Shown: in pieces, positions 33,344 through 43,322 of the stretch | Layout of the letters: every line of letters begins with the position of its first letter | How positions within the stretch are numbered: position 1 is the first letter of the stretch | Assembly (NCBI GenBank): GCA_002155105.1 | Contig: MUZD01000013.1 | Coordinates: forward strand, 1-48,253 | Direction: 5' to 3' | DNA from: Sedimentibacter sp. SX930 | GTDB taxonomy: Bacteria; Bacillota; Bacilli; Lactobacillales; Aerococcaceae | DNA length: 48,253 nt | The notes under the pieces: generated by a model | Told to the model about the DNA's origin: nothing | What the model saw: only the letters and a program-made list of their open reading frames with translations | The model's database searches: none | Made by a program: the position numbers and the translations under genes

Positions 33344-33365
33344 TTGACACATACGCATAATAAAT
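33344..33365 (+). promoter_or_regulatory. Outward TTGACA box in the right end of the insertion element
   Basis: A perfect -35 hexamer, TTGACA (33344-33349), lies in the right terminal repeat 5 bases from the junction and points out. CATTAT (33366-33371), 16 bases on in the flanking DNA, matches the -10 consensus at four of six places. Together they could form a hybrid promoter for the transporter. Confidence 0.5.
33355..33363. repeat. Right copy of the 9-bp target-site duplication
   Basis: GCATAATAA directly after the insertion element, equal to 31656-31664. Confidence 0.85.
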
Positions 33366-33441
33366 CATTATTTTTATTTATTCAAAAAGTCGGGTAAAAT
33401 GGATTACTGTAATGCAACATTTAGGGAGGATTTTGATACTC

Positions 33442-34515
33442 ATGAAAATAAATGCACTCAAGAAAGAACTCGATGGCGTGCTGCCCGGCCTCGCCGCCAG
33501 CATCCTCATCTCTTTGATCAGCCAATTTCTCGCCCGTTTCCTGCCGACTCTCGGCGCCGCTTTGATCGCCATTTTGTTGGGGATGCTGCTTGGCAATACG
33601 CTCCTGAACCGGCCTGGATTGAGCCAAGGAACGAAGTTTTCTGAAAAGCGGCTGCTGGAATACGCCATTGTGCTGAACGGATTGATTTTGGATTTCCAAG
33701 TACTGAAATCAGCCGGACTGAAAGGTTTCGTCTTCATCATCCTGCAGATGGCCCTGACGATTTTCGTCACCTACAATCTCGGCAAATACTTCGGATTCGG
33801 TAAACGCTTCTCGCTCCTGATGGGCGCCGGCAACGCAGTCTGCGGCTCCTCCGCCATCGGAACCGTCTCGCCGATCGTCCAGGCCGACAACAAGGAAAAA
33901 GGCATCTCGATCACCATCGTCAACCTGACCGGAACCGCGCTGATGATTGCCCTACCGCTTTTGGGCGCCTTCCTGTATGGCAGCGACACGCTGCGCACCT
34001 CCGCTCTGATCGGCGGCACCGTCCAATCCGTCGGCCAAGTCGTCGCAGCCGCCAAACTCGTCAATGACGATGTCGTCACCCTGGCGACCGTCTTCAAACT
34101 GATGCGCGTGCTGCTGATCATCGGCGTCGCTGTATTGTATGGGCGCATGAATATGAATGAAGGCGAGCCTTTGTTCACACGCAAGAAGCGCGCGGAAGCT
34201 GCTTCAGACGCATCGACTGCCGGAACGGGCGCGCCCGCCAGCCCGGCTACCGTCTCCTACGGCGTTCCCTGGTTCCTGACCGGCTTCGTCGTCTTCTTCC
34301 TGATCCGCAGCTTCATCGGCGTTCCCGACAGCGTCCTGGACGCTTCAAAAGCCATCAGCACCCAATTCGAAGTCGCCGCCCTCGCCGCAATCGGCATGCG
34401 CGTCAAATTCGCCGACATCATCAAAGAAGGCCCCAAAGCCATGCTGTACGGCTTGACCGTTGGTGCTGTGCAGGTTGGGATGGCTATGGTGCTGATACGC
34501 GTGTTTTTCGGATAA
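33442..34515 (+). CDS. YeiH-family putative sulfate exporter (PF03601)
   Basis: A 357-residue membrane protein with about ten to eleven helices. ALIAILLGMLLGNTLLNRPG, LMGAGNAVCGSSAIGTVSPI and ALIGGTVQSVGQVVAAAKLV are conserved family stretches. The family is described as putative sulfate exporters; work on members with LysR partners points to sulfur compounds such as sulfite or taurine breakdown products, but the substrate is not proven. I choose the ATG at 33442, after GGGAGG with a 12-base gap; the frame runs 10 codons further up. About 30 residues rich in Ala, Ser and Thr (AEAASDASTAGTG) form a loop near 235-265. The insertion element upstream has cut the gene off from its likely regulator site. 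Confidence 0.9.
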   Translation: MKINALKKELDGVLPGLAASILISLISQFLARFLPTLGAALIAILLGMLLGNTLLNRPGLSQGTKFSEKRLLEYAIVLNGLILDFQVLKSAGLKGFVFIILQMALTIFVTYNLGKYFGFGKRFSLLMGAGNAVCGSSAIGTVSPIVQADNKEKGISITIVNLTGTALMIALPLLGAFLYGSDTLRTSALIGGTVQSVGQVVAAAKLVNDDVVTLATVFKLMRVLLIIGVAVLYGRMNMNEGEPLFTRKKRAEAASDASTAGTGAPASPATVSYGVPWFLTGFVVFFLIRSFIGVPDSVLDASKAISTQFEVAALAAIGMRVKFADIIKEGPKAMLYGLTVGAVQVGMAMVLIRVFFG

Positions 34516-34524
34516 AAAAATGAA

Positions 34525-34573
34525 TAACGGTCGTAATTCCTTCTCACGTTTAAAAGAGGAATTACGACCGTTA
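34525..34573. terminator. Bidirectional terminator between the YeiH gene and the giant surface protein
   Basis: TAACGGTCGTAATTCCT and AGGAATTACGACCGTTA form a perfect 17-pair stem around 15 bases. A-rich sequence precedes and T-rich follows, so it serves both convergent genes. Confidence 0.92.
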
Positions 34574-34586
34574 ATTTTATTATGCG

Positions 34587-37500
34587 CTACATGGTACTAC
34601 TATTATCCGTATATTTTGTCCATACATCACCTTGAGTACCAGTATAAATACCGGCCCCTCCGCTTAAATAAGCAGAACGAAAATAATTATTATAGGTTAA
34701 TAAATTATCCCCTATTTGTACGCCTTCACCGATTGTTATACTTGTAAGTTGATTTTGACTTAGTGCACCGTTGCCGATAAACGTTACACCTTCCGGAATG
34801 ACTATGTTTGTCAAATGATTGTTCCCAAAAGCGCTGCTGCCGATAGTTGTTACACTATCCGGGATTACAATTTCAGCCAACTGGTTATTATAGAATGCGC
34901 TAGCTCCGATACTTGAAACAGTATTCGAAATTTCTACGATGCTTAGTTGATTATTACTGAAAGAACTGTTCCCGATACTGATTACACCTTCTGGAATTAT
35001 TACGCTTGTTAATTGGTTGCCGTTAAATGCTTGGCTCCCAATACTCGTTACGCCTTCAGAGATGTTTACACTCGTCAACTTATTATAATCGAATGCATTA
35101 TTCCCTATAGTTGTTACGCTTCCTGGAATAGAGACCTCAGTAAGGAAATTGCCGCTAAATGCATTATTTCCGATGCTTGTTACATTTTCTCCTAACTCCA
35201 AGCTAGTTAGTTCGTTAAGACCAAATGCATACGATCCGATGCTAGTGGCACTATTGAGAAACATAACACTACTAAGATGATTATCATAGAAGGAAAAATT
35301 TTCAATACTCGTCACGCTATTTGGAATTACTAAATCTATTAATTTATTTCCGTAGAAAGCTGAATATCCAATGGCTTTCACACCTTCTGAAATAATCACG
35401 TTTGTTAACAGATTGTTTTTAAAAGCACTATTTTCAATTTTCGTTATATTTCCAGGAATTGTAACGTTTGTCAGTTGATTATTACTAAATGCATCTACAC
35501 CAATCACCAACATACTATCCGGAATGACTATACTTGTTAGTTTATTGTTGCCAAAGGCACTACTTCCAATATTTACCACATTATCAGGAATAACAACATT
35601 TGTTAGCTGATTGGCATAAAAAGCTGTAGCACCAATAGTTGTTACACTATCTGGAATATACACGCTTAACAGCTGATTTTGGCTAAAAGCATTATTTCCT
35701 ATACTGGTCACACCATCAGGAATAACCACACTTGTTAACATGTTATTCTGGAATGCATAGCTTTCAATATTCGTTAGGCTGTCAGGCAAAACTACACTTG
35801 TGAGTTTCTTATCACCAAGTGAAGAAATGCTTGTCACTATTCCCTTCTCATCTGATTGTAAAGTTCCAAGTATTTTAAAATCACCATAAATCCCATTTTT
35901 CATCAAACTTCCGTCGATTATTTCAGGAATTACTATGTCTAAGGCAGAACCATTATAACCCATAATTGAAACTGGTTTTGCTAATTCTATTTTTTTTACT
36001 CCCACCATTCTGGACCCATCATCAGCCGTCGCAATAACATATATGATGCCTGTTTTTACTGCGGTAACCAAACCATTGTTATCCATCACAGCTGCACCGT
36101 TTTCAGCCAATAATGACCAGGTCACACCTGTAGTATTGGGCTTATTTACTACAATTGCACTCATTTGCATCGTTTGGCCAATCGCCATTACGTCCGAATT
36201 ACTGCTAATCATGATATCTGTTGACAAGGCAACATCTTCTTTAATCCACACTCCATCTTGAGTGCCGATGTATGTTCCTGCTCCGCCAACTTCGTACGCG
36301 TTCCGGAAATAATTTTGATGATTAAAAATATCACTTAATAAATCATCCCCAATCTCTACACCCTCACCGATTGTAATTCTTGTCAGCTTGTTTTCTCCAA
36401 ATGCGTTCTTTCCCAAAGTTTTTACACTATTCGGAATAACTATATTTGTCAATTGATTATTATAAAACGCATTTCTGCCAATAGATGTTACATTTACCGG
36501 GATTTCGACATTTGCAAGTTCATTCGAATTGAATGCATATTCACCTATACTTGTAACCTCTTCCGGTATAACCACATTGGTCAAATTATTGACATTAAAT
36601 GCTTCATTTGGGATGCTGGTCACGCCTTCGGGAATAACTACGCTGGTGAGGTTGTTATAGGCAAACGCGGATACACCGATAAAGGTTACATTATCAGGAA
36701 TCTTTAAATCTGTTAACTCGTTAGCATGAAATGCCTCTTCTCCTATGCTGGTCACACTTTCAGGAATGATTACACTTGTTAACTCATTGAATCTGAACAC
36801 ATACGGATAAATATAAGTCGGCATAACATAATAATCGTTTATTGATGCTCCTAAGATGGCAAAATTCTCAAAATAACCCCATCCAGAGTAATCAAATTCC
36901 ATTTGATTAACTTCTATCAAATCTGGAATGACAATATCCGTATCTGTTCCGCTGTATAATCTGATTGCAACACCAGTGGCAATCTTTATTTCTTTCTTGC
37001 CGATGATAGCTGAACCTTCGTCTACCGTTGCGATCACATTTACAGTTCCATTGCTTAATGCAGTCAATAATCCTGTATCATCAATCGTTGCTGACCCGGT
37101 TCCATTTTCTACTGACCAATGTATGGTTGCATCCTTCGCATCAATTGGGGAAAAATATGCATGCATCTGCAGGGAATCCAAAACCAACACACCTACAGCA
37201 TCATTTTCTGCTGTAACAGTAATAGCTTCAACATGAACTACCAGATCTTTTTGTGCGTCTTTGATTATCGCTGTTACTGCGTCTACTTCCGCTTGAGTAT
37301 TTTCGGCAGTAACGATATTCCGATTAACTATTTCTTGGTATATTCCCCACCTATTTTCTGTGTAGTCGGCTTCTGCTACAGCTTTCAAAGCTTCGTTGTA
37401 TGCGGATAAATCGGCTGGATTAACCTTAATGGTGATAATAAGATCTTCTGCACTATTTCCTGAAGCATCTCTTGCAGTATAAGTGATTACATATGACCCT

Positions 37501-40469
37501 GCTTTTGAAGTATCAATAGTTGTAACTTCATTTCCTTCTTCATCAGTGATGATTGATGTTACATTAATTTCTGCATCTGCATTGTCTGTACCTGTCACCT
37601 TAGGCAATGAAAATTCTGAACTGTTTGCCAATGTTAGGTTCTTTTCACCAACATAATTCATCAAAGGTGCTTTTGAATCCTTCACTATAACGACGCGAGT
37701 TGATACTGTTTCGTTACCAGATGCATCTTTTGCAGTATAATCAACTGAATACGACCCCAAAACTGAAGTATCAACAGTACTTTTTATTGTTACTACTGGG
37801 TTATCATCAATATTATCTGTAACTATGATGCCTGCATCTTCATATGCAGTTCCAAATTCTATCGTGATTGTTTGCTCTCCTATTAACGTGATTACCGGTG
37901 CAACTCTTTCAATTACACTCAAGGCATCCTTCGCAATCCAGCCCATTTCTTGATTTCCAGACGAGATAAGAACCCATGTCACACCGTAGTCTGTGATCAC
38001 TTCTTTAATCGCAGTTACTTCTTCCCCTAAATATTCAGAACTATTGCTGATGGTTGCCCAACCTTTTACGTTCCATGGTTGCGTGTTAATTCCATCGCCA
38101 TTTCGGGCAATTTTTGCATCATAATTTACCGCTTGTTCTGATATGATTTTGGCATACGTTTGGACTTTCAAAGCATCTTTGGCGATCCAGCCCAATTCTT
38201 TGCCGTTCTGGGAAACAAGCGCCCAGGTCACGCCGTAGTCAGTGACTTGTTCTTTGGTGACTTCAACTGTCTGGCCTGCATAGGCTGCACTTGAATACAA
38301 TGTTTGGTAGCCTTTGACTCCCCACGGTGCTGTGTTGATGGCATCCGAATCGCGGTTGACGATGGCGTCATAGCTTACCGCAGTCTCTTTAGTGATTTGT
38401 GCGTAAGTTTGAACTTTCAATGCGTCTTTCGCAATCCAACCTAGCTCTTTGCCGTTCTGGGAAACAAGCGCCCATGTGACACCGTAATCCGTTGTTTGTT
38501 CTTTTGTGACTTCAACGGTCTGGCCCGCATAAGCTGCGCTTGAAGACAGTGTTTGGTAGCCTTTGACTCCCCACGGTGCCGTGTTAATCGCATCGGAATC
38601 GCGATTGACGATGGCGTCGTAGCTTACCGCAGCCTCTTTGGTGATTTGCGCGTAGGTTTGGACTTTCAAGGCGTCTTTCGCGATCCAGCCCAATTCTTTG
38701 CCGTTCTGGGAAACAAGCGCCCAGGTTACGCCGTAGTCAGTGACTTGTTCTTTGGTGACTTCAACGGTTTGACCCACATAAGCAGCACTTGATGATAGCG
38801 TCTGGTAACCTTTGACTCCCCATGGCGCCGTGTTGATGGCGTCGGAATCACGGCTGATGGTTGCGGAATAATCCACAGCGGTTTCTTTGGTGATTTGCGC
38901 GTAGATTTGGACTTTCAGAGCGTCCTTGGCAATCCAGCCCAACTCTTCGCCGTTCAGCGAAATTTGCGCCCAGGTCACGCCGTAGTCCGTTACTTGTTCT
39001 TTTTTGACTTCAACAGTCTGTCCCACGTAAGCTGCGCTTGAAGACAGTGTTTGGTAGCCTTTGACTCCCCATGGCGCTGTGTTGATGGCGTCAGAATCGC
39101 GATTGACGGTGGCAGGATAATCCACCACGGTTTCGGAGACGACTGCCGCATAAGTCTGGACGGCCAACGCATCTTTCGCGATCCATCCCAGCACTTCACC
39201 ATTCAAGGAGATTTGTGACCACGTCACGCCATAATCCGTTGTTTGTTCTTTGATGACGTCAACTGTTTTCCCGACATAAGCTGCGCTGGAAGTTATGGTT
39301 TGAAAACCTCTCGCTCCCCATGGTGCGGTATTGATTGCATCTGTTCCACGGCTGATGGTTGCAGGATAGTCCACCACGGTTTCGGAAGTGATGGCAGCAT
39401 AAGTTTGGACCGTCAAAGCATCTTTCGCGATCCAGCCAAGTTCTTTCCCGTTAAGCGAAACCAATGCCCAAGTCACGCCATAATCGGTCACTTTTTCTTT
39501 CGTCACATCTACGGTTTTATTCAAAATATCTGAACTATTCCCAATATTTTGCCACCCTTCCACGTTCCAAGGCTGCGTATTGATTGCATTATCCTTCACA
39601 CTAACCGTCGCAGGATAATCTACAACTGTTTCTGATATTATTTGGGAAAAGTTAGAATCCGTCGTTAAAGTGTCTTTTACAACCATAAAATATTCAGTCT
39701 CATTGTTAATATCTACAAATTTATAAACAGTTTCATACTTGACTTCACCACCTGCAGATGGCGCATAGCTACCCAACATGTCTACGAAAATCACTGCTTC
39801 TCCAACAAGATGCCCCTCAGATTCATAAAAATGGAGTCCCTCACTCTTATGTGCATTTTCGAAAGGCTCAGTTCTATATATTTTAATATTTGACGGATCA
39901 ACACTTTCATCGGTTACTTCTTCGAATCTATTATAATTTGGCTCCACATAATTATCTGCATTTATGTTTCTGAATGAAAAGTAGACAGGCTCAATATCCT
40001 GTTCTTCACCAAAAGAATAATTAGTATTGGATTTTATTATCTGATTTTCAATTAGAACAACATCCTCAGCTTCTGTAGCACCCATCTGAGTTATTGTGAG
40101 GTATAGATCACCTGTATCATTTGCTGTTTTGACATAAACTTGAAAAGTACTATTTATGCCTTCCATATTAAACCACATTCCATTAACGTAACTATCTACT
40201 CCCATAGATTCATACCAATCAGAAAAGTTATATGGATTAATAACAGACTCCTGATTAATCACTTCAACAACCGTCGCTTCTTGAATATTTGCTAAATCAA
40301 CAGTTAACGCGTTCCCTGCATTTGTGTCAGAAGTTCCTGATACTGCTTGTCCGTCCACTTCCTCAGCCGATACACCGGGTACATTCGCTGTTCCCAAAGC
40401 AACAACTGTGGCACCCATCACACCTAAAACTACCCATTGCGATTTGACTTTGCGCATAACTTTTCTCAT
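34587..40469 (-). CDS. Giant secreted surface protein with GW modules and BspA-type leucine-rich repeats
   Basis: A 1960-residue protein. Residues 1-37 are a signal peptide (VKSQWVVLGVMGATVVALG). An unrecognised domain of about 230 residues follows. Seven 83-residue GW/SH3-like modules (key run DYGVTWALVS...LGWIAKDAL) lie at 39650-37900. Then come two DUF5011 Ig-like domains (VITLIGEQTITIEFGTAYED), a FIVAR-like helical segment, and two cycles of a bacterial Ig domain plus 23-residue leucine-rich repeats (LTSVVIPDGVTSIGNNAF). Both repeat blocks end in the same cap (NNYFRSAYLSGGAG and NYFRNAYEVGGAG). GW modules bind teichoic acids in Listeria; BspA repeats often bind host or bacterial surfaces. 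There is no LPXTG or membrane anchor. AGGAGGAG before 40469 fixes the start, though the frame runs to 40538. Confidence 0.9.
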   Translation of the reverse strand: MRKVMRKVKSQWVVLGVMGATVVALGTANVPGVSAEEVDGQAVSGTSDTNAGNALTVDLANIQEATVVEVINQESVINPYNFSDWYESMGVDSYVNGMWFNMEGINSTFQVYVKTANDTGDLYLTITQMGATEAEDVVLIENQIIKSNTNYSFGEEQDIEPVYFSFRNINADNYVEPNYNRFEEVTDESVDPSNIKIYRTEPFENAHKSEGLHFYESEGHLVGEAVIFVDMLGSYAPSAGGEVKYETVYKFVDINNETEYFMVVKDTLTTDSNFSQIISETVVDYPATVSVKDNAINTQPWNVEGWQNIGNSSDILNKTVDVTKEKVTDYGVTWALVSLNGKELGWIAKDALTVQTYAAITSETVVDYPATISRGTDAINTAPWGARGFQTITSSAAYVGKTVDVIKEQTTDYGVTWSQISLNGEVLGWIAKDALAVQTYAAVVSETVVDYPATVNRDSDAINTAPWGVKGYQTLSSSAAYVGQTVEVKKEQVTDYGVTWAQISLNGEELGWIAKDALKVQIYAQITKETAVDYSATISRDSDAINTAPWGVKGYQTLSSSAAYVGQTVEVTKEQVTDYGVTWALVSQNGKELGWIAKDALKVQTYAQITKEAAVSYDAIVNRDSDAINTAPWGVKGYQTLSSSAAYAGQTVEVTKEQTTDYGVTWALVSQNGKELGWIAKDALKVQTYAQITKETAVSYDAIVNRDSDAINTAPWGVKGYQTLYSSAAYAGQTVEVTKEQVTDYGVTWALVSQNGKELGWIAKDALKVQTYAKIISEQAVNYDAKIARNGDGINTQPWNVKGWATISNSSEYLGEEVTAIKEVITDYGVTWVLISSGNQEMGWIAKDALSVIERVAPVITLIGEQTITIEFGTAYEDAGIIVTDNIDDNPVVTIKSTVDTSVLGSYSVDYTAKDASGNETVSTRVVIVKDSKAPLMNYVGEKNLTLANSSEFSLPKVTGTDNADAEINVTSIITDEEGNEVTTIDTSKAGSYVITYTARDASGNSAEDLIITIKVNPADLSAYNEALKAVAEADYTENRWGIYQEIVNRNIVTAENTQAEVDAVTAIIKDAQKDLVVHVEAITVTAENDAVGVLVLDSLQMHAYFSPIDAKDATIHWSVENGTGSATIDDTGLLTALSNGTVNVIATVDEGSAIIGKKEIKIATGVAIRLYSGTDTDIVIPDLIEVNQMEFDYSGWGYFENFAILGASINDYYVMPTYIYPYVFRFNELTSVIIPESVTSIGEEAFHANELTDLKIPDNVTFIGVSAFAYNNLTSVVIPEGVTSIPNEAFNVNNLTNVVIPEEVTSIGEYAFNSNELANVEIPVNVTSIGRNAFYNNQLTNIVIPNSVKTLGKNAFGENKLTRITIGEGVEIGDDLLSDIFNHQNYFRNAYEVGGAGTYIGTQDGVWIKEDVALSTDIMISSNSDVMAIGQTMQMSAIVVNKPNTTGVTWSLLAENGAAVMDNNGLVTAVKTGIIYVIATADDGSRMVGVKKIELAKPVSIMGYNGSALDIVIPEIIDGSLMKNGIYGDFKILGTLQSDEKGIVTSISSLGDKKLTSVVLPDSLTNIESYAFQNNMLTSVVIPDGVTSIGNNAFSQNQLLSVYIPDSVTTIGATAFYANQLTNVVIPDNVVNIGSSAFGNNKLTSIVIPDSMLVIGVDAFSNNQLTNVTIPGNITKIENSAFKNNLLTNVIISEGVKAIGYSAFYGNKLIDLVIPNSVTSIENFSFYDNHLSSVMFLNSATSIGSYAFGLNELTSLELGENVTSIGNNAFSGNFLTEVSIPGSVTTIGNNAFDYNKLTSVNISEGVTSIGSQAFNGNQLTSVIIPEGVISIGNSSFSNNQLSIVEISNTVSSIGASAFYNNQLAEIVIPDSVTTIGSSAFGNNHLTNIVIPEGVTFIGNGALSQNQLTSITIGEGVQIGDNLLTYNNYFRSAYLSGGAGIYTGTQGDVWTKYTDNSSTM
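37900..39650 (-). repeat. Seven tandem GW modules of 249 bp
   Basis: Seven copies of an 83-codon unit. The central copies differ at only a few codons, while the first and last differ most (AINTQPWNVEGW and GINTQPWNVKGW in place of AINTAPWGVKGY). Such close central copies point to recent unequal crossing-over. Confidence 0.85.
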
Positions 40470-40838
40470 TGTTCTCCTCCTGAGCTCCTCCAAAATTGTA
40501 CAATAAATTATGAATATCTTACTTTTCAATTTTATCATTTTAGAATAAATATAAACATAGAGATTTTACGGATTATAGATATTTATTTTTTGTTTTTTGA
40601 TGATACATATGACGATGCGTTTTATTTGGATATTAATCATCAGGCTTAAGAAATTATAAAACCTGTTAGCTTGAGTATGGGAAAAGGTAGACGGCTCATC
40701 CATCACCGGAGAGGTTGCTGCCTGATTCTATCTATTTTCGGGTAAATAAGCATGCAAATAGCCCGTCTATTCTTCCAAAAATATTGGATGAACAGACAGG
40801 CTATTTATTTTCCCTATTTGTTTATGGCACTCCGAGGT
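40470..40838. other. Intergenic stretch with promoter of the LRR protein and a terminator
   Basis: At 40756-40806, AAATAGCC.GTCT and AGAC.GGCTATTT form a 13-pair hairpin that probably ends the NlpC/P60 gene (minus), although its T-run is short. The segment 40470-40545 is very close to the one upstream of the next paralog (43323-43398). No gene is supported here. Confidence 0.6.
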
Positions 40839-43322
40839 TCATCGTCCAAATAATGTAACCAAAACTTGTTCTGCGCTCATGTTCTTGATGCCGTCCGGAT
40901 CGTTCAATAATGCGTTTCCGGATACATCCCACGTCATCTTGTCAAATTGAGTCAGATAAGAATAATCAGTTTTGGTGTTCGGGAATTTTCTGTACCATTC
41001 CGGATATAATGTGCTCATATACCATTTCGCTAACTGTACGGCTTTGCTGTTGCTTTCCCCTGACGGTGTCGGAGTTCCATTAATCTGTACACCAGCTGGG
41101 GAAGAGTGGATAATCACAAGACTGCCGTCCAATGCTGTACCCAGAACCATGTAGACATGGCCGGAGGAACTCAAAATATCCCCAGGTTTGTACCCGCTGA
41201 TTTGAGCGCGGTAAGTATACGTTCCCCACCCACGATCTGCGAATTCCTTGGATATTTGATCTGCGTACATGACGTAGCCATCCTTATTGTTCTCACTGTT
41301 TACTGTGTTATAAATAGTCCAACCGATAAAGCCGGAACAATCCAAACCGTTATGGATTTGATACATCGTGTTATTGTAATTATAGTTCGAGCCATACCGT
41401 TGGAAGAATGAATGCCATTGCGGATTAATCCCCATCGTAATCGCTTCGACTCCGGAACCGTTATCCGCTTCGTTCCAACCGCCTCCCCAGACATAGAGCG
41501 TGTTTCCCACTGGTTCCAGTGATGTCTGTAAAAGATGCTTCAGCGTCAACTGGTTTGTTTGCGTCCAATCCCGTTTATAGAACATACGCTGGCCATCACT
41601 ATACAATTTTCCCAAAATCGTATTCTGGGAAATGTATTTGCCTGTCCATAACTGCTCGGAAGCGCCATCTACTACCGCTCTGATCTGATACGTTTCTCCC
41701 GGGTTCAGATCCTTCTCGTTGAAACTAAGATTCGACCACAAACCTTCGCCCGTTTGCGATACCGCTAATTCAATTCTGTGTCCACTTGTTGTGGATTGAA
41801 GATAACCGGAAATTTTGTCACTAGCTGCCTTAGCCCTTGTGTCATTTATATAAGTTGCATAGCTGATTTGCGAGGTCAATTGGATGTTGGTGGACTCCGA
41901 TTGCCATGCTGAACCAAATTGTGTCGCAACTCCTCCGAAGTCCTTTTGAAGTGCAGATTTCGCAATCCAACCTAATTCTTTGCCATCCAAGGAAATCAAC
42001 GCCCAAGTCACGCCATAATCCATTACTTTTTCCTGACTGATCGTTACTGTCTTGCCTAAATAGTTTGCGCTTAAGCCCAACGTTCTGAAGCCCTTCGCTC
42101 CCCATGGCTGTGTGTTGATGGCATCTGTTCCTCTTACGATTAACGCAACATAATCCACTTCTGTCGTCGCTGTGACTTGTGAGTAGCTACCTTGAGTTAA
42201 AGCATCCTTCGCGATCCACCCCAGCACTTCGCTGTTTAATGAAATTTGTGCCCACGTCACGCCGTAATCCATTACCTGTTCTTTGGTTACTTCCACTGTT
42301 TTTCCGACATACACTGCGCTAGAGGCGATGGTTTGGTAACCTCTCGCTCCCCACGGCGCTGTGTTGATGGCGTCCGTTCCGCGGCTGATGGTCGCTGGGT
42401 AATCCACGGCAGTTTCTTTTGTGATTTGTGCGTAGGTTTGGATTGTCAAAGCGTTCTTGGCAATCCAGCCTAAAATTTCACCGTTCAATGAGATTTGTGC
42501 CCAGGTCACGCCATAATCCGTTACCTGTTCCTTGGTTACATCCACTGATTTTCCGACATAATCTGCGCTTGAGCCGATGGTTTGATAGCCTCTCGCTCCC
42601 CACGGTGCAGTATTGATGGCGTCCGTTCCGCGGCTGATGGTTGCTGGGTAATCCACAGATGTTTCGTTTGTGATTTGTGCGTAGGTTTGGACTTTCAAAG
42701 CGTCCTTGGCGATCCAGCCTAATTCCTTGCCGTCAAGTGAAACCAGTGCCCAAGTCACTCCATAATCCGTTACCTGTTCCTTAGTTACATCCACTGTTTT
42801 CCCGACATAATTTGCGCTTGAGCCAATGGTTTGATAGCCTTTCGCTCCCCACGGTGCCGTGTTGATGGCATCGGTTACGCGGCTGATCGTTGCCGCGTAA
42901 TCCACGGCTGTTTCCGATAAGATTTTGGCGTAGTTTTGGACAGTCAAAGCGTTCTTGGCGATCCAGCCTATTTCTTGGCCGTCTTTAGAAATCAAAGCCC
43001 AAGTCACGCCATTATCCGCCACCTGTTCTTGACTGACCGAAACAGCCGCATTCAAATAATCCGCGCTGTACCCGATTGTTTCGTACCCTTCCGTTCCCCA
43101 CGGCTTCGTATTGATACCATCTGTTCCGCGGCTGATGATTGCCTCATAATCCACAGCTGTTGTAGATAATATTTTCACAAAAACAGCTTCTGTTGCGGTC
43201 ACACCGTCCAGCTCTGCCGCTACTGCTTGTGGTACGTTCATTGTTCCTAACGCAACAACCGTCGCACCCATGACACCCAAAACTACCCATTGCGATCTCA
43301 CCTTGTGCATTACATTTCCCAT
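40839..43322 (-). CDS. Secreted peptidoglycan hydrolase: five GW modules and NlpC/P60 domain
   Basis: An 827-residue protein. A signal peptide (VRSQWVVLGVMGATVVALG) is followed by five 83-residue GW modules (43180-41937), a linker domain of about 130 residues, and an NlpC/P60-type cysteine peptidase. Key residues: Cys662 in LDCSGFIGW, His722 in SSGHVYMVLG, and His739 in VIIHSSP as the third polar residue. WGGGWN and YKPGDILSS are further family marks. It probably cuts peptide stems of peptidoglycan, held on the wall by GW binding to lipoteichoic acid, like Listeria Ami. About 95 residues follow the domain. AGGAGGAG before 43322 fixes the start. A 69-base upstream extension is open but is conserved promoter DNA. 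Confidence 0.9.
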   Translation of the reverse strand: MGNVMHKVRSQWVVLGVMGATVVALGTMNVPQAVAAELDGVTATEAVFVKILSTTAVDYEAIISRGTDGINTKPWGTEGYETIGYSADYLNAAVSVSQEQVADNGVTWALISKDGQEIGWIAKNALTVQNYAKILSETAVDYAATISRVTDAINTAPWGAKGYQTIGSSANYVGKTVDVTKEQVTDYGVTWALVSLDGKELGWIAKDALKVQTYAQITNETSVDYPATISRGTDAINTAPWGARGYQTIGSSADYVGKSVDVTKEQVTDYGVTWAQISLNGEILGWIAKNALTIQTYAQITKETAVDYPATISRGTDAINTAPWGARGYQTIASSAVYVGKTVEVTKEQVMDYGVTWAQISLNSEVLGWIAKDALTQGSYSQVTATTEVDYVALIVRGTDAINTQPWGAKGFRTLGLSANYLGKTVTISQEKVMDYGVTWALISLDGKELGWIAKSALQKDFGGVATQFGSAWQSESTNIQLTSQISYATYINDTRAKAASDKISGYLQSTTSGHRIELAVSQTGEGLWSNLSFNEKDLNPGETYQIRAVVDGASEQLWTGKYISQNTILGKLYSDGQRMFYKRDWTQTNQLTLKHLLQTSLEPVGNTLYVWGGGWNEADNGSGVEAITMGINPQWHSFFQRYGSNYNYNNTMYQIHNGLDCSGFIGWTIYNTVNSENNKDGYVMYADQISKEFADRGWGTYTYRAQISGYKPGDILSSSGHVYMVLGTALDGSLVIIHSSPAGVQINGTPTPSGESNSKAVQLAKWYMSTLYPEWYRKFPNTKTDYSYLTQFDKMTWDVSGNALLNDPDGIKNMSAEQVLVTLFGR

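Larger units (their letters stand above)
31665..33354 (+). mobile_element. Complete insertion sequence of the ISLre2 family, 1690 bp
   Basis: The ends are defined by the 9-bp duplication GCATAATAA and by 26-base imperfect terminal inverted repeats. The left end is CTAAGTGTATAATTTTTCTA then TGCAAA; the right end, read inward, is GTATGTGTCAATCTTTTCTA then TGCAAA. The longest shared run is TTTTCTATGCAAA (13). A single intact transposase fills the centre. A 9-bp duplication and this length fit the ISLre2 family. The perfect duplication and intact gene suggest a fairly recent insertion. The element sits in the space between lysR and the YeiH gene. Confidence 0.88.
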
